In this document: one piece after another, positions 15,766 to 24,535 of the stretch | Numbering within the stretch: the first letter of the stretch is position 1 | Layout: every line of letters begins with the position of its first letter | Assembly (NCBI RefSeq): GCF_026341855.1 | Contig: NZ_JAPENW010000001.1 | Location: 2,781,001-2,845,000, forward strand | DNA from: Streptomyces sp. NBC_00568 | Lineage (GTDB): Bacteria; Actinomycetota; Actinomycetes; Streptomycetales; Streptomycetaceae | DNA length: 64,000 nucleotides | Direction of reading: 5' to 3' | Made by a program: the position numbers and the translations under genes | Notes under the pieces: model-generated | Told to the model about the DNA's origin: nothing | The model's input: the letters and a program-made list of their open reading frames with translations, nothing else | Databases searched by the model: none

Positions 15766-16537
15766 TCGTGGTGCGTGCGGACGCACTTCTGGGGGCGCCC
15801 AGGTCACGGGAGAGGTTGCGGGCGGTCTCCCGGACGGCGACCGCAAGCTCCTGACGTGCTGATTCGGCCAGCAGTCGCTCGACAGGGCCGACGACGCCGA
15901 GAGCGCCAACCACCTCACCGGAGCGGTCGAACACAGGAGACGCGATACCCGCGTCCCCGATGGCGGACTCCTGGTCCTCGATCGCGTACCCCGTCCTGAG
16001 GACCTCCTTCAGGTGGCCCGCCAGCTCCTCCGGGTCGGTGATGCTGGCGCCGGTGAGTACGGCCGGCTCGCCCGCGAGCAGCCGCTCGCGTTCGTCAGCC
16101 GGAACGAAGGCCACGATGGCCTTGCCCAGGGCACACGTGCTCCACGGGATGCTGGCGCCCACCTCGAGGATCTGCACCGCGCCCTCCGGCCGGAAGGCAT
16201 GGTGCACCACCAGGACGTGGTCGCCGGTGAGCACGGCTACCCAGACCGCCTCGTTCGTCCGGTTCGCGAGCTGGTCCGCCCAGGTCAGCGAGCGGGTCCG
16301 CAGCTCCTGGGTGTCCAGGTAGGCGTTGCCCAGCTGCACCAGGTTCGGGCCGAGCTGGTACTTCGAGCTGTGCCGGTCCTGCGCCACCAGCCCCTCGGCC
16401 TCCAGCGTGCGCAGCAGCGCATGCACGGTCGGCTTGGCCACGCCCAGGCGGTCGGCCAGCTCGGTCACGCCCAGCCGGGGCCCGGTGGACGCGAGCTCCC
16501 GCAGGATCTGCACCGCCCGCTGTACCGCCTGAACCAT
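15758..16537 (-). CDS. IclR-family regulator of the dha locus
   Basis: A 259-residue protein. An N-terminal winged helix (about 5-65, with LGVTELADRLGVAKPTVHAL) is followed by the IclR effector-binding domain (about 80-245) containing GASIPWSTCALGKAIVAF and a typical DQESAIGDAGIASPVFD. Full family length. It is transcribed away from dhaM-HPr and toward the MIP operon. Palindromic GTTCA/TGAAC sites lie in both control regions. IclR proteins commonly regulate small-carbon catabolism and bind a metabolite, here perhaps dihydroxyacetone or its phosphate (inference). The stop codon falls inside a GGTCA pentamer array. Confidence 0.92.
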   Translation of the reverse strand: MVQAVQRAVQILRELASTGPRLGVTELADRLGVAKPTVHALLRTLEAEGLVAQDRHSSKYQLGPNLVQLGNAYLDTQELRTRSLTWADQLANRTNEAVWVAVLTGDHVLVVHHAFRPEGAVQILEVGASIPWSTCALGKAIVAFVPADERERLLAGEPAVLTGASITDPEELAGHLKEVLRTGYAIEDQESAIGDAGIASPVFDRSGEVVGALGVVGPVERLLAESARQELAVAVRETARNLSRDLGAPRSASARTTMT

Positions 16538-16550
16538 CGAAAATTTCTCC

Positions 16551-16577
16551 TTGTTCAGTATTGATGAACAACGTTCC
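16551..16577. promoter_or_regulatory. Divergent operator between iclR and dhaM
   Basis: TTGTTCA-N7-TGAACAA (16551-16571) is a perfect 7-bp inverted repeat, and the overlapping GATGAACAACGTTCC (16563-16577) matches the site before the MIP operon. It lies 14 bases upstream of the iclR start and 21 bases upstream of the dhaM start, so bound protein would block both. Confidence 0.7.
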
Positions 16578-16597
16578 GAGATCTAAGGTAATTGTTC

Positions 16598-16990
16598 ATG
16601 AGCACATCTGTCGGCATCGTACTCGTGTCCCACAGCGCCGAGCTCGCCGCGGGCCTTCGCCTGCTGGTGGAGCAGATCGGCTCTGACACGGTCCCCCTCG
16701 CCACTGCCGGTGGCACCGACGACGGCCGGATCGGCACCAGCTACGACCTCGTCCTGGCTGCCATCCGCAATGCCGACCGCGGAGCCGGCGTCGTCGTCCT
16801 TCCTGACCTCGGCAGCTCCGTCCTGACCGCCCGCACCGTCCTGGAAGACCATCCACGCCCCGACGTGCTGATCGTCGACGCACCCTTCGTCGAAGGAGCT
16901 GTCGCAGCCGTCGTCACCGCCGCATCCGGCGCCGACCTGAAGACCGTCGCCGACGCCGCCAAGGAGGCCCGCCATGTCCCCAAGCTCTGA
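16598..16990 (+). CDS. dhaM: DhaM EIIA-type phosphotransferase subunit
   Basis: A 130-residue protein of the mannose-type EIIA fold. It starts VGIVLVSHSAELAAGL, whose His is the phosphate carrier, and continues with GGTDDGRIGTSYDLVLAAI and VVVLPDLGSSVLTA. This is the minimal DhaM domain without the HPr and EI modules found in E. coli. The ATG at 16598 is preferred over a TTG two codons upstream. Its 3' end overlaps the HPr gene by 17 bases, so the two are co-translated. Its role is HPr-to-DhaL phosphate transfer. Confidence 0.93.
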   Translation: MSTSVGIVLVSHSAELAAGLRLLVEQIGSDTVPLATAGGTDDGRIGTSYDLVLAAIRNADRGAGVVVLPDLGSSVLTARTVLEDHPRPDVLIVDAPFVEGAVAAVVTAASGADLKTVADAAKEARHVPKL

Positions 16991-17273
16991 CCCCACCACC
17001 ACGACCGCCACGACCACGCCCAAACACGAGACCGCCGTCGTCCTGCCCGCCAACCTCCACGCCCGCCCCGCAGGTCAACTCGCCCGGGCCGCAGCGGGAT
17101 TCACCAGTGCCATACAGCTGGAGTACGCCGACCGGACGGTCAATCCGACCGGCGTCCTCGCCGTGATGGGCCTCGGTGCCACCGCCGGAAGCACCGTGAC
17201 CGTCCGCGCCGAAGGCCACGACGCCGAACAGGCCGTCACGGCATTGGCCCAGATCCTCGCCGCCGCCGAGTAA
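16974..17273 (+). CDS. HPr-like phosphocarrier for the dha phosphorelay
   Basis: A 99-residue protein. After a Thr/Pro-rich 18-residue start it has the HPr fold with the active-site motif ANLHARPAGQLARAA (phospho-His). The region around the regulatory serine reads NPTGVLAVMGLGA: the position of Ser46 in Bacillus HPr is Gly, so control by HPr kinase is not possible at that site. It overlaps dhaM and carries phosphate from the locus Enzyme I to DhaM. It is likely separate from the general sugar PTS. Confidence 0.93.
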   Translation: MSPSSDPTTTTATTTPKHETAVVLPANLHARPAGQLARAAAGFTSAIQLEYADRTVNPTGVLAVMGLGATAGSTVTVRAEGHDAEQAVTALAQILAAAE

Positions 17274-17349
17274 CCCGATCGCCACCAGCGGCACGGATCC
17301 AGTCGCCGCTCCTGACATGAGAAGCAAAGACCAGTGGAGGTGGCCGAGG

Positions 17350-17805
17350 ATGAGCTTCCCCGCCCCCAGCACGTCTGACGCCGATATCGCCGCGCCCACG
17401 CGGGCCGAGCTCGTCTGCGCGCTGTCGCACATCCCCGAGGCCGTCTCCGCCGTACGCCGACGCGCACGCGCCGTCCTCGCCCAATGGCGCGTGCCCACCC
17501 CGACAGCCGACGACGCCCTCCTGGTGATCTCGGAGCTGACCACCAACGCGATCGTCCACGCACTGCCTCCAGCAGTGCTGCGGTTGTCCATGCCCGAGGT
17601 CGGCAGCCGCCGCGCCCTCCGCATCGAGGTCACCGACGCGGGGCCGGTACCTCTACGGCGCACGTTGCCCGACGGTCCCCACCTCGCCGAACACAAGGAA
17701 AACGGTCGCGGGACCGGCATCGTCGCGGCCCTCTCCACACGACACGGAATATCCCGCCGCCCAGAGAGGACCACCCGATGGGCCGATTTGCACATGGGGA
17801 CTTGA
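17350..17805 (+). CDS. RsbW/SpoIIAB-like ATP-binding protein
   Basis: A 151-residue protein with a HATPase_c domain of the anti-sigma kinase type: an N box (LLVISELTTNAIVHA, about residues 58-72), a G1-like TDAGPVPL and a G2-like ENGRGTGIVAAL. The ATG at 17350 follows GGAGG at about 10 bases. Streptomyces has dozens of such proteins, which bind sigma or anti-sigma-antagonist partners or act as stand-alone ATPases. The partner is not visible nearby. It follows the HPr gene by 76 bases but need not belong to the dha operon. Confidence 0.85.
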   Translation: MSFPAPSTSDADIAAPTRAELVCALSHIPEAVSAVRRRARAVLAQWRVPTPTADDALLVISELTTNAIVHALPPAVLRLSMPEVGSRRALRIEVTDAGPVPLRRTLPDGPHLAEHKENGRGTGIVAALSTRHGISRRPERTTRWADLHMGT

Positions 17806-18238
17806 CCGCCGTGGCACAGCGGCCGCACGTCCCTGACGGACGTCACGGCAGGCACGAGGGACGGCCGAACCCCCGATGTGCAGGGATGGTGCCGCGACGC
17901 CATCCGTCAGACACCAGCACTGGGCGTGCCCGGTTCATCGACCCGGGCCGCGTGCACCGCTGCGGTCGTCGCTCAGAAGCCGGCCCGTTGCTGCGAAGCG
18001 GGCTGCGGGGTGGGGAACCGTGGTCGCCGGCGGGGAACGGCACAAACTGCGCCTGGCGCCCTGGGCAGACGTGCACCAGGCTGAGCCTGACGCAGGTCCG
18101 CCGTCTGCCCATGGGCGTGATCAGTGAGCCGGTGCAGCTCAGGCGTGTGCCGGGGCACGGTGTGGCCGCGCCGAGCGCAGTAACAACCCAACGGAACAAG
18201 TTGGCTTGACTCGTTGCGTGACTGGCTGGTGCCTGGCT
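17806..18238. other. Gap without confident gene
   Basis: GC-rich sequence between the RsbW-like gene and the 3' end of the fibronectin-III gene. Frames in it lack good starts or family features; I see no RNA gene. Confidence 0.4.
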
Positions 18239-20257
18239 TCAGTTGGCGCTCTCCGCGTCTGTGGCCGCGGCAGGAGCCGATTCTGTGCCGTTCGGCATGA
18301 CCGCGGTGACCCAGTAGTGATGTGCAATGCCTTCAGGGGCGCTCGTGTCCGAGTAGAAGCGGGTGCCGGCGCTCAGTGGGACGCTTGTCAACCGTACGTA
18401 CGACGAGGAGTGTCCGTCCCACCGATAGACGTGGAATCCCGTTGCGCCGGCGCAGTCCTCGGCGTGACAGCTCCAGGTCAGCTCCGCCCACGCTTCGCTG
18501 ATCGACCTCGCGGTGAGTTCCAACGGCGCGCCGGGGGGCGTCGGAACCGTGGGGGTGACCAGGTCGAGTTCGGTCACGGTGACGAAGGAGAAGGTCTCGC
18601 CCGTGTCGAACCGTGAATTGCCCGACTCGTCGACGGCGACCACGGCGTAGCGCACGGTTTCACCGTCCGCGGGGGTCTCGTCGAAGTAGGAGGGGTGATC
18701 GCCGACGCTGTACCACTCTTCCCAGAGCAGGTAGTAGGTCCAGGTGCCATCCGCGTACTCGCCCTTGTAGACCTGGTACTGCGAGATGTCCTCGCTCTTG
18801 CTCGGCTGCCATGTGACCGCGACGCCGTCCTCTTGCGGGGTGGCGCTCACCCCTGCGACGGGAGCCGGTGCCAGTCCTTGACGCGGGGCTACGGCGGAGG
18901 CCTTCACGGACTTCACCGACTCGTTCGACTGGCTGTCCACGGCGGTGACCGTGTAGTCGTACTGCTCGTCGTGGAGCACGTACGGGTCGGTGTACGTGGC
19001 CGTCCGCACGTTGTCCTCCACGAGCCGGCCATCTCTGTACACGTGATAGTGATGGACGTCCTCGCTCGGCGAGGCGGTCCACTTCAGCACGATGCCGGTG
19101 CCGGACACGGGCGAGGCCGTGAGACCGGTCGGCGGGAGCGGCGGGTGGTCGCCGCGGGTAACACCGTCGACCGCTGACCGCGCGGACACATTGCCTGCCG
19201 CGTCCACGGCCGAGACGCGGTAAAGGTGGTGCAGCTGTTCCCGGGCGGTGGTGTCTGTCCAGGAGGCCGCGGTGACCGTGGCGACCTTGCTGTAGACGGG
19301 GGCCGAGTCGTCGTCCGTGATCTGGCTCGCCCGGTAGACGTAGTAGCGGGCGGCGCCCGTGACCGGCTGCCAGGCCACGGCGATGCCCGACGAGCGGTCC
19401 GTTGCGGTGAGCCCCGTGGGTACGGGGGGCGCGGTCCTGTCGGTGGTGGTGACGGTCTGGAGGGACGAGCTGCCGGATTCGTTGCCGGCCTTGTCCACGG
19501 CGCGTACGACGTACTGGTATCCGGCACCGGTGGCAGGCGGGCTGTCGGTGAAGGACGTCGTGGTGGGTGCGGCGATCCGGGTCCAGGCCGTGGCGCCGGC
19601 GAGACGCCGGTAGACGCGGTAGCCGGCAAGGTCCATTTCGGGGCTCTTCGCCCAACGGGTGGCGACCTTGAGGGTGGTGGGGTCGTAGGCCGCCGAGACT
19701 CCGGTGGGAGTAAGAGGCTTGACGGTGTCGACGGTCGCCGAAGTGCGGGGCGCATAGCCGAACTTGACGTTGGCGTAGCCCGTCCACGCGACGAAGTCGA
19801 CGCGGATGCTGTGACGACCGCTCGGAATGGTGAGGTTGACGGTCCTGACCTGCGTCGTGGAGACGTTCTTCCACATGTCGACCTTGCGAGTGCCGTCGAC
19901 ATAGACGCGGATGCCGTCGCGGACGGCGATGGTGAAGCTGAAGGGTCCCCCGGAGCCGAAGTTGCGGGTGGTCTGCCAACGGACGCCGAAGTTGTCGCTG
20001 GGCAGTGTGACCCCCGCCGGGTCGCCGGTGCCGTAGTCCTCGTTGATCGAGGTGTCGCACGTGGTCAGCTTGGGCGTACCGCTGAAGGAGGTGTTCGGGT
20101 GGTACGTGGCCTTCCACACCCCATCCGCGCAGGTGGCGGCGGCGTGGGCGGTGGCCGGCAGGGCAAGTCCCGCAGTGGCCGCGGCGATGGCGGCGGCCGT
20201 GGCGCAGGAAGCGCGGAAACGCAGGTGCATGGGTATCGGTGAATCGCTCTCGGTCAT
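18239..20257 (-). CDS. Secreted PA14 / fibronectin type III protein
   Basis: A 672-residue exported protein. The start is at 20257, with an alternative ATG at 20230 that begins directly at the signal peptide (MHLRFRASCATAAAIAAATA). Next is a PA14-like domain of about 120 residues (WKATYHPNTSFSGTPKL, then VRDGIRVYVDGTRKVDMW and SGRHSIRVDFVAW). Five fibronectin type III repeats follow, each with a PP-TGL/GV-A start and a YRV-YVV-type strand. No catalytic domain is present. PA14 modules often bind carbohydrate, so a surface adhesin or glycan-binding role is likely. It diverges from the XRE-membrane protein gene. Confidence 0.9.
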   Translation of the reverse strand: MTESDSPIPMHLRFRASCATAAAIAAATAGLALPATAHAAATCADGVWKATYHPNTSFSGTPKLTTCDTSINEDYGTGDPAGVTLPSDNFGVRWQTTRNFGSGGPFSFTIAVRDGIRVYVDGTRKVDMWKNVSTTQVRTVNLTIPSGRHSIRVDFVAWTGYANVKFGYAPRTSATVDTVKPLTPTGVSAAYDPTTLKVATRWAKSPEMDLAGYRVYRRLAGATAWTRIAAPTTTSFTDSPPATGAGYQYVVRAVDKAGNESGSSSLQTVTTTDRTAPPVPTGLTATDRSSGIAVAWQPVTGAARYYVYRASQITDDDSAPVYSKVATVTAASWTDTTAREQLHHLYRVSAVDAAGNVSARSAVDGVTRGDHPPLPPTGLTASPVSGTGIVLKWTASPSEDVHHYHVYRDGRLVEDNVRTATYTDPYVLHDEQYDYTVTAVDSQSNESVKSVKASAVAPRQGLAPAPVAGVSATPQEDGVAVTWQPSKSEDISQYQVYKGEYADGTWTYYLLWEEWYSVGDHPSYFDETPADGETVRYAVVAVDESGNSRFDTGETFSFVTVTELDLVTPTVPTPPGAPLELTARSISEAWAELTWSCHAEDCAGATGFHVYRWDGHSSSYVRLTSVPLSAGTRFYSDTSAPEGIAHHYWVTAVMPNGTESAPAAATDAESAN

Positions 20258-20687
20258 GGGGGCGTGGAGGGCGGCGCCGGGCCATGGGGGGAGCACCGGC
20301 GCGAATGATCGCACGTCTGTGCGTTCGCTGTCAGCCCTTGACCATGAGCGGACCAGCCGCATCAACCTCACGTACGACAGGCCGCACAAGCAGTACAGCA
20401 GCGGAGTACAGCCGTGATCGCGACCGCGGTCGACCATGAGCAGCCGTCAACGGCCCATCGACCAGCCCGTTGGCCTTGGAGAAACGCCGACCGAGGGAGC
20501 AACGCGGGCCGCGCCGCGTCCGGTGCCCAGGCCCGGCTCGACCCGGTTCACACCTCCGCGATCCGCCGGGCGAACATGCAGCCCACGTTTCGCAACGCCG
20601 GAACCGTCCCAGCCGTATTGACGTGCAGGTACGAGGGAGCGCCTGGGATGCCGTCCCGGATCAGGGCAGGGCTGCGCAGGCCGACGG
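20258..20687. other. Divergent intergenic region
   Basis: 430 bases between the PA14/fibronectin gene and the XRE-membrane gene. It must hold both promoters; no repeat or RNA is recognised. Confidence 0.45.
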
Positions 20688-22082
20688 ATGGATGCGAGTA
20701 CGGACCACATGGATGCAATCCACGACGACGTAGCGGAGTTCGCGTTACTGCTGACGCGTCTGAAGAAGCGCACGGACCGCAGCTACGCGGCGCTGGCCCG
20801 CCGTCTGGGCATGACTGCCTCCACGCTGCACCGCTACTGCACGGGCGAGGCGGTCCCCCTGGACTTCGCCGGGATCGAGCGGTTCGCCGAACTCTGCGGA
20901 GCCTCCTCCGAGGAACGCGTGGAGTTGCACCGCCGGTGGATCCTGGCAGTCGCCGCACGGCAGCGACCACGCCCGTCCGATGCCCGGCGGGCACAGACGC
21001 CCGACGGCACCGCGAGCACCACGAGCACCACGAGCACCGCGGCAGCAGCCGCGTCCCCGAGCCCCAGCAGCCCGGCGGACGAGGCACCCGAGCCGATGTC
21101 GCCGTCCACCCCGGACTCCGAGCCGACGTCGCCGTCCACCCCGCGCCCGGGGCCGGCCTCCCCAGCCACTTCGCACCCGGGGCCGGCCTCGCCGGGCGAC
21201 CCGAGTCCCCACGCCGGGCGGCCCCGACGACGGCCCGTGCGATCGATGGCACTGGCGGCCTCGCTCGCCGTCGCGCTCGCCGGCCTCACCACATCCGCTG
21301 CCGGACCCCCGTCCACCGGCGGTGGGTCGTCGGCTTCCGCCCGGACCACACCGAAAGCCTCCGCGTCGGCCACGCGCAGCGGCAACGGCCCGCAGGAGAA
21401 CCGGACGAACGCCGGTACGGCCCCACTGTCGACCCCGCTCACCTGGACCGCCGACTCCCAGGTCTGGGGGGAACTCGAATGCGACCATAACTACGTCATC
21501 GCCAAGCCACCGCAGCAGGTCCCGCCGCCGCCGAACCCGGCGGACGCCGCGCCCTGGGCCGCGTCCCAGGGCGCGGTGCACGGGCGCGACACCAATGTGC
21601 GGATCACGGTGCAGGGACGCGGCTCCGCCGCCGTCGTCCTGGAGGCACTGCATGTGCGCGTGGTCAACCGCACCACCCCCACCGCCCGCCGGGGCATCGC
21701 CTACTCCACGGCCGATGGCTGCGGCGCCACCCTCCAGCCCCGCCACTTCTCCGTGAACCTCGACGCGCACCGACCCCTGACCCATGCCGTGCCGGCCGGC
21801 CGCCCGGACTCCCCGAGCTTCGCGGTCGACTTCCCCTACCGGGTGTCCCTGAAGGAGCCGGAGGTCCTGCTGGTCTCCGCGGGCACCGTGTCCTGCACCT
21901 GCGACTGGTACCTCGAGCTCGACTGGTCCTCGCAGGGCCGGAGCGGCACGGTGCGCATCGACGACCAAGGCCGCCCGTTCCGTACCACCAGCATCAAGGG
22001 GCTGCCTCACTACTGGTACCGCAACCCCGCCGGCTGGGTCCCCATGACCACCGCCGACGACAACGCGGAAACCGGCGACTGA
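20688..22082 (+). CDS. XRE-HTH protein with membrane anchor and Cys-rich exterior domain
   Basis: A 464-residue protein (an ATG at 20709 is an alternative start). Residues about 15-75 form an XRE helix-turn-helix (YAALARRLGMTASTLHRYCT). A Ser/Thr/Pro-rich linker with short repeats (TSTTSTA, SPSTP, GPASP) runs to about 185. One hydrophobic helix follows at about 186-206 (SMALAASLAVALAGLTTSAAG). The rest, about 225 residues, would be outside the cell and has a beta-rich look with Cys residues in ELECDHNY, ADGCGATL and SCTCDWYLELDW. A DNA-binding domain tied to the membrane suggests a one-component signal transducer. This architecture recurs in Streptomyces, but the ligand is unknown. Confidence 0.85.
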   Translation: MDASTDHMDAIHDDVAEFALLLTRLKKRTDRSYAALARRLGMTASTLHRYCTGEAVPLDFAGIERFAELCGASSEERVELHRRWILAVAARQRPRPSDARRAQTPDGTASTTSTTSTAAAAASPSPSSPADEAPEPMSPSTPDSEPTSPSTPRPGPASPATSHPGPASPGDPSPHAGRPRRRPVRSMALAASLAVALAGLTTSAAGPPSTGGGSSASARTTPKASASATRSGNGPQENRTNAGTAPLSTPLTWTADSQVWGELECDHNYVIAKPPQQVPPPPNPADAAPWAASQGAVHGRDTNVRITVQGRGSAAVVLEALHVRVVNRTTPTARRGIAYSTADGCGATLQPRHFSVNLDAHRPLTHAVPAGRPDSPSFAVDFPYRVSLKEPEVLLVSAGTVSCTCDWYLELDWSSQGRSGTVRIDDQGRPFRTTSIKGLPHYWYRNPAGWVPMTTADDNAETGD

Positions 22083-22249
22083 CGAGCGACGCCGGGTGAG
22101 TGTCCACCCGCTCCGTCTCCTCTCGGGTCGGGAGGGGCCTCCCGGATGCGCCGGGCTTCCCCACTGGAACCACCCGCACCTGTGCGGCAGTCTTCTTCCT
22201 CGTGGGGAATCTTCCGTCTCAGAGTGCGTCGATTGACGCCGGTGCGCAC

Positions 22250-24250
22250 ATGGTGGTGGCCGGGGACGACGCCCTGGCGCACCGGCTGGCCGCCGAGTTG
22301 CGTGGGGTGTACGGCGAGCGGGTGACCCTCGTGGTGCCGCCCGCGCAGCACGGTGTACGGCCGCCGGTCGTCGGGCGGACACGGGCCACCGCCCTGTTCG
22401 ACCGGGTGTCCGCCGCGGTGAACCGGGCCTCCGGGAACGGGAACGGAGGCGGGGCCGGGGCCGGGAGTGGCGAAGCCGGGGGTGCCCGGACAGGTGAGGC
22501 TCCCGGTTCCGAGCTGGTGCTGGAGGCCGCCGAACTCACCGAGAGCGTGCTCGCCTACGCGGGTGTCGAGCGGGCCGCCGCACTCGCGCTCGTCTACGAC
22601 GACGACGAGACCAACATCCGCGCCGCGCTCACCGCCCGCCGGCTCAACCCGCGGATCCGGCTGGTCCTGCGGCTCTACAACCGGCGTCTCGGGCAGCACA
22701 TCGAAGCCCTCCTGGACCAGGCCTCGGCCCTGGCCAACGCCGCGGCCGCGGCCGACAGCGTGCTCACTGCCGGCGCCGACGCCGGGGCCGCTTCAGGGCC
22801 CGATGCCTCGCGGGCGGGCGGGAGCGCCGAGGCCTTCGACGCGTCCACCACCGTGCTGTCCGACGCCGACACGGCCGCGCCCGCGCTGGCCGCGACCGCC
22901 GTTGCCGGTACCAGCAAGGTCGTCCAGACCGACGGCCTGATGCTGCGCGCGGTGGAGCGGCCGCCGCCCGGTCCTGGTGAAGTCGCCGATCCCGGGCTGT
23001 GCACGCTGGCGCTGCTGTCCGCCACGACCAACGACCCCGCCGGCGCCGACGGTTCGGAGAGCAGCGGAGCGCAGGGTCCCCAACTCCTGCCCGACGAAAG
23101 GGCGGTGGCCGCCGCGACCGGACGCGGCACCGTCGTCCTGGAGAACGTGTCGTACTCCGGTCCCGAACTGTCCTCCGGGCGGGGCGTCGTCCCCTGGTTC
23201 GGTTCCGTGCTGTCGCGGCGGCTGCGCTGGTCCTTCGCGGGGCTCGTCGCCTGTGTGGTCGGGCTCGCCGTGGCGTCCGTCCTGGTCACCAAGGAGCCTC
23301 CGCTCCAGGCGACGTATCTGACACTGCTCGATCTCTTCGCCATCAACGATCCGGCGATCGGTCAGCCGCTCGGGCGGCAGATCCTCCAACTCTGCTCCGG
23401 AGTAGTCGGGTTACTGCTGCTGCCGGTGCTGCTCGCCGCCGTGCTGGAGGCGCTCGGCACCTTCCGCAGCGGGTCCGCCCTGCGGAAGCCGCCGCGCGGA
23501 CTGTCCGGGCACGTGGTGCTGCTCGGGGTCGGCAAGATCGGTACGCGGGTGCTGGCTCGGCTGCGGGAGCTGCGCATTCCCGTCGTGTGCGTCGAGGCCG
23601 ACCCCGAGGCGCGGGGGCTGGCGCTGGCTCGGCGGCTGCGGGTGCCCGTGGTGCTGGGGGACGTGACGCAGGAAGGTGTGCTGGAGGCCGCCAAGATTCA
23701 TCGGGCGCACGCGCTGCTGGCGTTGACGAGCGCGGACACGATGAACCTGGAGGCCGTGCTGTACGCACGGACCGTGCGGCCCGATCTTCGGGTCGTACTG
23801 CGGCTGTACGACGACGACTTCGCGACCGCCGTGTACCGCACCCTGCGGGCCGCGCATCCCGACGCGCTCACCCGGAGCCGCAGCGTGTCCCATCTGGCCG
23901 CGCCCGCGTTCGCTGGGGCGATGATGGGGCGCCAGATCCTCGGGGCGATTCCCGTCGAGCGGCGGGTACTGCTGTTCGCCGCGGTGGACGTGGGCGGACA
24001 TCCGCAGCTGGAGGGACGCACGGTCGGGGAGGCGTTCCGGGCGGGGGCGTGGCGGGTGCTCGCGCTGGACACGGCGCCGCCCGGAGAACGCCGGGCGGCC
24101 CCGGCGTCCGCCTCACGTGGCCCCGGGCTGGTGTGGGACCTGCCCTCCACGTACGTCCTGCGGGCCGAGGACCGCGTGGTGCTCGCCGCGACGCGGCGAG
24201 GGCTCGCGGAGCTGCTCGGCCGACGGCCTCGGCAGCGGGCCGGGGCGTAG
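22250..24250 (+). CDS. Two-RCK membrane protein (TrkA_N - 2TM - TrkA_N)
   Basis: About 666 residues from the ATG at 22250, where the first Rossmann strand begins (MVVAGDDALAHRLAAEL). In-frame GTG 22202 and the frame opening at 22100 are alternatives, and no start has a strong ribosome site. An N-terminal RCK-like domain (to about 200) leads through an Ala/Ser-rich spacer to two hydrophobic helices (about 330-350 and 385-412). A canonical TrkA_N domain follows (HVVLLGVGKIGTRVLARL, with Asp/Glu after the second strand) and then a TrkA_C-like end. The segment between the helices (LTLLDLFAINDPA) lacks a TVGYG filter, so potassium selectivity cannot be claimed. An ion channel or transporter gated by NAD(H) or nucleotide is the best guess. 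Confidence 0.8.
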   Translation: MVVAGDDALAHRLAAELRGVYGERVTLVVPPAQHGVRPPVVGRTRATALFDRVSAAVNRASGNGNGGGAGAGSGEAGGARTGEAPGSELVLEAAELTESVLAYAGVERAAALALVYDDDETNIRAALTARRLNPRIRLVLRLYNRRLGQHIEALLDQASALANAAAAADSVLTAGADAGAASGPDASRAGGSAEAFDASTTVLSDADTAAPALAATAVAGTSKVVQTDGLMLRAVERPPPGPGEVADPGLCTLALLSATTNDPAGADGSESSGAQGPQLLPDERAVAAATGRGTVVLENVSYSGPELSSGRGVVPWFGSVLSRRLRWSFAGLVACVVGLAVASVLVTKEPPLQATYLTLLDLFAINDPAIGQPLGRQILQLCSGVVGLLLLPVLLAAVLEALGTFRSGSALRKPPRGLSGHVVLLGVGKIGTRVLARLRELRIPVVCVEADPEARGLALARRLRVPVVLGDVTQEGVLEAAKIHRAHALLALTSADTMNLEAVLYARTVRPDLRVVLRLYDDDFATAVYRTLRAAHPDALTRSRSVSHLAAPAFAGAMMGRQILGAIPVERRVLLFAAVDVGGHPQLEGRTVGEAFRAGAWRVLALDTAPPGERRAAPASASRGPGLVWDLPSTYVLRAEDRVVLAATRRGLAELLGRRPRQRAGA

Positions 24251-24262
24251 GGCCGCGCCCGG

Positions 24263-24324
24263 CCTCGGCATTCGGCCCGCGCCGGGCCCCGGCCGACCTC
24301 GGCATTCGGCCCGCGCCGGGCCCC
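24263..24324 (+). repeat. 28-bp direct repeat, period 34
   Basis: The block beginning CCTCGGCATTCGGCCCG (28 bp) occurs at 24263-24290 and 24297-24324, downstream of the RCK gene. It contains a self-complementary core (GGCCCGCGCCGGGCC) that could act as a terminator. A long C/T-only tract (about 24434-24490) follows. Confidence 0.85.
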
Positions 24325-24535
24325 CGGCCCCGTCGGGCACAAGCCCTATGCGGGCCCTGCGCAGACCCAGCGCAGGACCGCGGAAGGGTCTGGGACCTCC
24401 CGGGGGGACGCGGCGCAGGGAGGGGACCTGGGCCCTCCCAGACCCCACAACCCTCCCCCTCCTCCCGTCCTCCCCTCCTCCCCCCTCCCAGATGGGGCTC
24501 GGGCGCCGGATGGACCCGGGTGGAGGGTGCCGGGG

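Noticed and set aside
17843..18199. A 118-codon minus-strand gene
   Set aside because: No ribosome site, no family features and a composition like the other shadow frames.
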